From positions 51,974,953-52,038,952 of the forward strand of contig OY288256.1 in NCBI GenBank assembly GCA_958450325.1: a stretch of DNA of 64,000 bases, in the 5' to 3' direction. This DNA comes from Agrostemma githago. Taxonomy: Eukaryota; Streptophyta; Magnoliopsida; Caryophyllales; Caryophyllaceae. Shown in pieces: positions 59,917 through 64,000 of this stretch (the first letter of the stretch is position 1; each line of letters starts with the position of its first letter). The notes under the pieces are model-generated. The model made no database searches and was not told where the DNA came from. It saw only the letters and a list, made by a program, of their open reading frames with translations. A program made the position numbers and the translations under genes.

Positions 59917-62900
59917 ATGGGTTTTTGGAATGTGAGGGGAATGAATGATATAAATAAACAAAAGAGTATTAGTTATTTTGTCCAGAATAAAGAGGTGAGC
60001 TTGTTTGGCCTTGTTGAGACTAAAATAAAAGCTAATAAAATGCAAAGTGTTATCCAAAATGTGTGTGAAGGTTGGAGTGTGGCTACAAATTGTCACCAAC
60101 ATCCTAGAGGAAGAATCTGGCTTATATGGAAGCCTGTACATTATGATGTGTGGGTACTTCAAACTACAGCACAGTGTATCCACGCCAAAGTCATTGATAA
60201 ATCTGACAACTCCAGTTTTGCCTTGTCTATTGTGTATGCCTTTAACAAGGGGGAGGATAGGAAGGTGTTATGGTCCCAATTGATTAATAATGCAGCTAAC
60301 ACTCAGGGACCGTGGATCATGATGGGGAACTTCAACACAGTTATATCTCCTGAAAAAAAGGTTGGGAGGGGAATCCAAACAAGAGGACATGGATGACTTC
60401 AACCATTGCCTAAATGTGTGTGATATGGTGGACATAGGGGGAACGGGTGCTTATTACACTTGGAATAACAAGCAAGAACCCCATCATAGGATATACAGCC
60501 GGTTAGACAGAGCATTAGTAAATTTGGAGTGGGTCAATGTCTATCCCGACTACCAATCTCATTTCTTCCCGGAAGGTATCTTTGACCACTGCCCTTGTGT
60601 AATATCGAATTCCAATGGCACTAACACCAAGAAAGCAGGATTTAAATTTTTTGATATGTGGAGACGGAGCATGAAGATTTTATGCCACTAGTGGAGGATC
60701 ATTGGAGAATGCAAATAGAGGGCACTAAAATGTTCAGACTGGTGAAGAAACTAAGGGCCCTCAAACCTAATCTAAGGACTTTGAAAAAAAATGCTTTTTA
60801 TGACATTGAATGCAGGACTATGAAAGCTAGGAAGGAATTGGAGATGGTTCAATTGCCACTACAACATGACTATACTAATATGCAGCTTATTGAGAAAGAA
60901 GGTGTGTTGACTGAGAATTATAGACAATTAGAGCGTACTCGAATTTCCTATTTAAGCCAAAAGGCAAAGGCAAACTGGATTAGGGACGGAGACGACAACA
61001 CGGCCCATTTTCACAGAGCGATAAAGCAGCGTATTACTCAGAACGCTGTGCATCAGATCACGAGAATGGATGGGCAGTGACATACTGATCAGTTGGGGGT
61101 GCAGGGGGCATTTTCTGGATTATTACAAAAGCCTATTGGGGAGTACTGCTGAAACTGAAACAGTCCGATATGATGTCATTAGCAGAGGCAAATGATGTAC
61201 AGTCGAGCATCTACAATACTAGAGGCTCCAGCAACAGACAAGGAAATAAGAGACATTGTATTCTCTATTCCAAACGATAAAGCACCTGGTCCTGATGGAT
61301 ACACAAGCGGGTTCTATAAAAAATCATGGAATATTATTGGGGATGAAGTGTGTGAAGCGGTCAGGGATGTTATGCGTTCGGGTAAGATATTAAATCAAAT
61401 AAATACGACTACCCTCACACTTATTCCCAAATGTGAAAGGCCCATGGAGGTGAAGCAATTTCGTCCTATTGCGTGCTGCAATGTGATATACAAAATTATC
61501 TCCAAAGTCATTTGCAATAGACTGTCCAAAAATTCTTCCTGATATCGTCCAAGACACACAAGGAGCATTCATAAAAGGGAGGTCCATTATCGATAATATA
61601 CTGATTTGTCAAGACATTGCTCATCTTTATTCCAGGAAAGGAGTGTCTCCGAGATGTTTGATTAAAATCGACTTACAAAAGGCATATGATTCAGTCGAAT
61701 GGAAATTTGTGGAGGAGCTGCTGTTGAAACTTAATTTTCCAGACCACTGTGTCTCGACACCAATGTTTACCTTGAGCTTAAATGGAAGTATGTTTGGCTA
61801 TTTCAAGGCACATAGAGGGCTACGACAAGGGGATCCGGTCTCACCATTGATCTTCACGTTATGTATGGAGTATTTGAGCAGATTACTCATATATGCGACT
61901 GAGAAATGGTCGTTCAGCTATCACCCCATGTGTAAGCATATGAAACTAACCCATCTTATTTTTGCTGACGACCTTATTCTGTTTAGCAAAGGTGACATAC
62001 CATCAATTATGTTACTTATTAGAGTTTTATCTTCGTTCACCAAGGCGTCGCGGTTAAAACTTAATGCTACAAAGACAACAATATACTTTAATGGAATGCC
62101 GAGAAGCATCAGAGAAGATATCATTTCTGCCACAGGTGTTATCGAAGGAGAGATGCCATTCACGTATCTGGGTATCCCTATTAAATCTAGGAAACTCACG
62201 AAACATGAATGCTCAATTGTGGCTGAAAAAATGATCAAGAGAATAAGGCGTCTTGGAGCCAGGAAATTATCCTATGCAGGGCGGATTGTACTGATTAATT
62301 CAGTCCTTAATACATTTCATAATTACTGGTCTAATATTTTTCTGTTCCCTAAAGGAGTTATGAAGAGAATTGAAGCAATCTGTAGAAATTACCTATGGGA
62401 AGGAAATTCTGAATATAATCAGGTTCCATTGGTATCATGAGAAAGGGTAACCAGACCAAAGAAGGAAGGTGGTCTCGGAATTAAAAAGGCTGAGACTTGG
62501 AATTTAGCGGCTTTAGGGAAATTGGTGAATTGGGTCTATGAGAAAAGTGACAAGTTATGGATCAAATGGATAGATCAAACTATCTGAAAGGGAACGATTG
62601 GCATGACTACAAGCCCCCGACCGATGTTCCTTGGACCTGGAGATCGATATGCAGAGCAAAAGAAAGGCTGAAAGAAGGTTATAATGGCTCCAATGCGTGG
62701 AATATGGATGCTAAAGGATACACCATTGCAGACGGGTATCGATGGCTGCGAGGCAGCGAACTTGAAGTTAGCTGGTACCGGTTCATTTGGGATGACTGGT
62801 GTATCCCAAAACATGCTGCTATATCGTGGATTATGATGAACAACGGGCTAAACACTAAGATGGAATTAGCTAAAATTGGCAGCTATACTGATACTTTATG

Positions 62901-63255
62901 CTGTCTGTGCGCAGCGGATGAGGAAACAGCCCAACATTTGATGTTGGACTGTGTATATAGTAGACAGGTGCGAAATGCCCTGATCCTTTGGCTTGGATTC
63001 GATCTCCCTCAGCACCCGGATTACACACTTATGAGTGGCCCTAGAGGTCGAATTCAGGCGGTAGTGTTAACTGCATATCATCATACGATATGGTTAAAGA
63101 GGAATAGAGCTTGGGCGGAGGGACAGGTACAACGCCCAGTTAAAGTGTTTGAACAAATTCAGGAAGATGTTCGAAAGAGGTGTGGAAGTATTATTCAAAG
63201 GACTTACAATACAAAAGAGGATTTCAAAATGTTGAGTAGACTGATTGGAGCCTAA
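59917..63255 (+). pseudogene. LINE ORF2: endonuclease, reverse transcriptase, zf-RVT
   Basis: The apurinic-type endonuclease reads WNVRGMND, FGLVETKIK, MMGNFNTVIS (usual GDFN changed to GNFN), SRLDRALVN and FDHCPCVI. A frameshift near 60390 and another near 60660 break it. RT begins around APGPDGYTSGFYKKSW, has a further shift near 61535, then IKIDLQKAYDSVEW, GLRQGDPVSPLIF and the catalytic FADD (about 61962-61973). A TGA at 62438 and another at 62584 precede the zinc-binding WYRFIWDDWCIPKHAAISW and CCLCAADEETAQHLMLDC. The stop is at 63253-63255. Several lesions make it inactive. Confidence 0.9.
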
Positions 63256-63370
63256 TACGTCTTATGGTTTAATTTATCAGTTTGTCATATTGTACATGTA
63301 ATTCTTTGACTGTACATCTGTTTATGAATGAAATAAAAAGCTCACATTTACAAAAAAATAAAAATAAAAC

Positions 63371-64000
63371 ACAATTTGGTCCCATCTTGTTGTCTTTCTT
63401 CAAGAAGAAAATGAAGTTGCCAAGGACCTTGTTGAAATCGGACACAACGGAATTAAGGTTAATTTGGGTGATGAAAACATCGATAAAATAGAGGAAATCC
63501 AAGAGTCTACCCCCTCCATTCTTCTTCACTTGCCTTTCTTTTGACCTTCATGCCGCTTGTAATGAGCCTATTATTGAGGAAGGAGTTGGGAAAGAAAATC
63601 TTTTGGATGAGTTGAGTGAGGTATTAGAAGTTGTGAAGTCATGGGATATGAATGATGAAATCAAGTCGCCTATATGTGAAAATCCAACAAAATATTGTGA
63701 ATCCCTTGTGTGTAACTTGGATCTTGGTTTAGAAGAGATTGAAATCGCTTGTATGAGTTTTGAATCTCTTCTTATTGATGATGTGGGGAAGAACGATGTC
63801 TTAGGATTTGGAGATATTGGGCCGGAACTTGTTGATGACTTGGGAATGGTTGATGAAAAGAAGAGGGTTAAACTCCCTTTTGAGTCTTGTGCTTGAAATT
63901 CGAGCTTTGGTTATGCTAGGAGACGGTGCTTAGGGAGGAAGAGGTCATTAAAGCGGAAAGACTCCGTAGACCACATGAAACATGATAATGGGTCTTTGGA
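63371..64000 (+). pseudogene. Continuation of the Athila-like element, acidic coding sequence
   Basis: A plus-strand frame, EENEVAKDLVEIGHNGIKVN, then DKIEEIQESTPS, followed after a shift by NEPIIEEGVGKENLLDELSE, WDMNDEIKSPICENP and SLVCNLDLGLEEIEIACM, ending KLPFESCA at 63896. It matches no domain I know. Its acidic style resembles the tail of the Gag frame left of the LINE. The last 100 bases have no recognised feature. Confidence 0.45.

Larger units (their letters stand above)
58615..63370 (+). mobile_element. Nearly full-length LINE (L1 type) inserted in the Athila-like element
   Basis: About 4.75 kb with ORF1, ORF2 (endonuclease, RT, zinc-binding region) and an A-rich tail (aaaaaaataaaaataaaa near 63353-63370). 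Both ORFs are interrupted. I found no target duplication, so the exact ends are approximate. Confidence 0.85.

Overview
This is nuclear DNA of a flowering plant, almost certainly a dicot. It has spliced genes with GT-AG introns, AT-rich intergenic DNA, Ty1/copia, Ty3/gypsy (Tat- and Athila-like), LINE, CACTA and hAT-like elements, many MITEs, and long microsatellites. The recurrent short string 'actccgta' and the MITE types remind me of Caryophyllales (Amaranthaceae), but that is only an impression. Host genes take up a small part of the window; the rest is nested mobile DNA.

Layout. 1-3770 holds the 3' part of a VPS20/CHMP6-type ESCRT-III gene (+ strand, five exons visible, first exon outside the window). 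One intron carries a hAT-like element with Pol III-like boxes, and the last intron is rich in GGGTC motifs. 3771-6426 holds a G21 run, a GAGCT-pentamer MITE, a larger inverted-repeat element and a palindromic MITE. 6427-20011 is a Tourist-like MITE split by a 13-kb Tat-type Ty3/gypsy element (6585-19572, 5-bp duplication ATATT). That element has gag-pol on the minus strand. On the plus strand, antisense to gag-pol, lie two extra reading frames with their own TATA boxes, one containing an intron. It also carries an inverted second copy of RT-RNase H and a truncated LTR. 20488-26623 is a chain of inverted-repeat elements bounded by (TA)n, (GA)n and (CT)n tracts. Two of them contain arrays of short GTAAC-containing words, and between them is a perfect 74-bp-arm hairpin.

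28713-43084 is a Stowaway MITE split by a 14.1-kb CACTA-type element (28822-42930). The CACTA carries a 6-kb copia element (34185-40182, duplication ATAAG) and a hAT-like element, which itself contains a small 9-bp-duplication MITE. 43775-53240 is a complete seven-exon MATE/DTX-type transporter gene. Its 6.3-kb first intron contains MITEs, a TRIM-like LTR element with a Stowaway in one LTR, and a Stowaway interrupted by a solo-LTR-like insert. 53778-56250 is a decayed copia element with a 5'-truncated LINE inserted. 56250-64000 is an Athila-like LTR, primer site and gag interrupted by a LINE of about 4.7 kb, with retroelement sequence continuing to the window edge.

The two host genes have no evident functional link: one acts in endosomal sorting, the other in membrane transport. 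The nested order of insertions is readable from target-site duplications, which were found by eye. I could not run alignments, so family assignments below superfamily level and percent identities are estimates.
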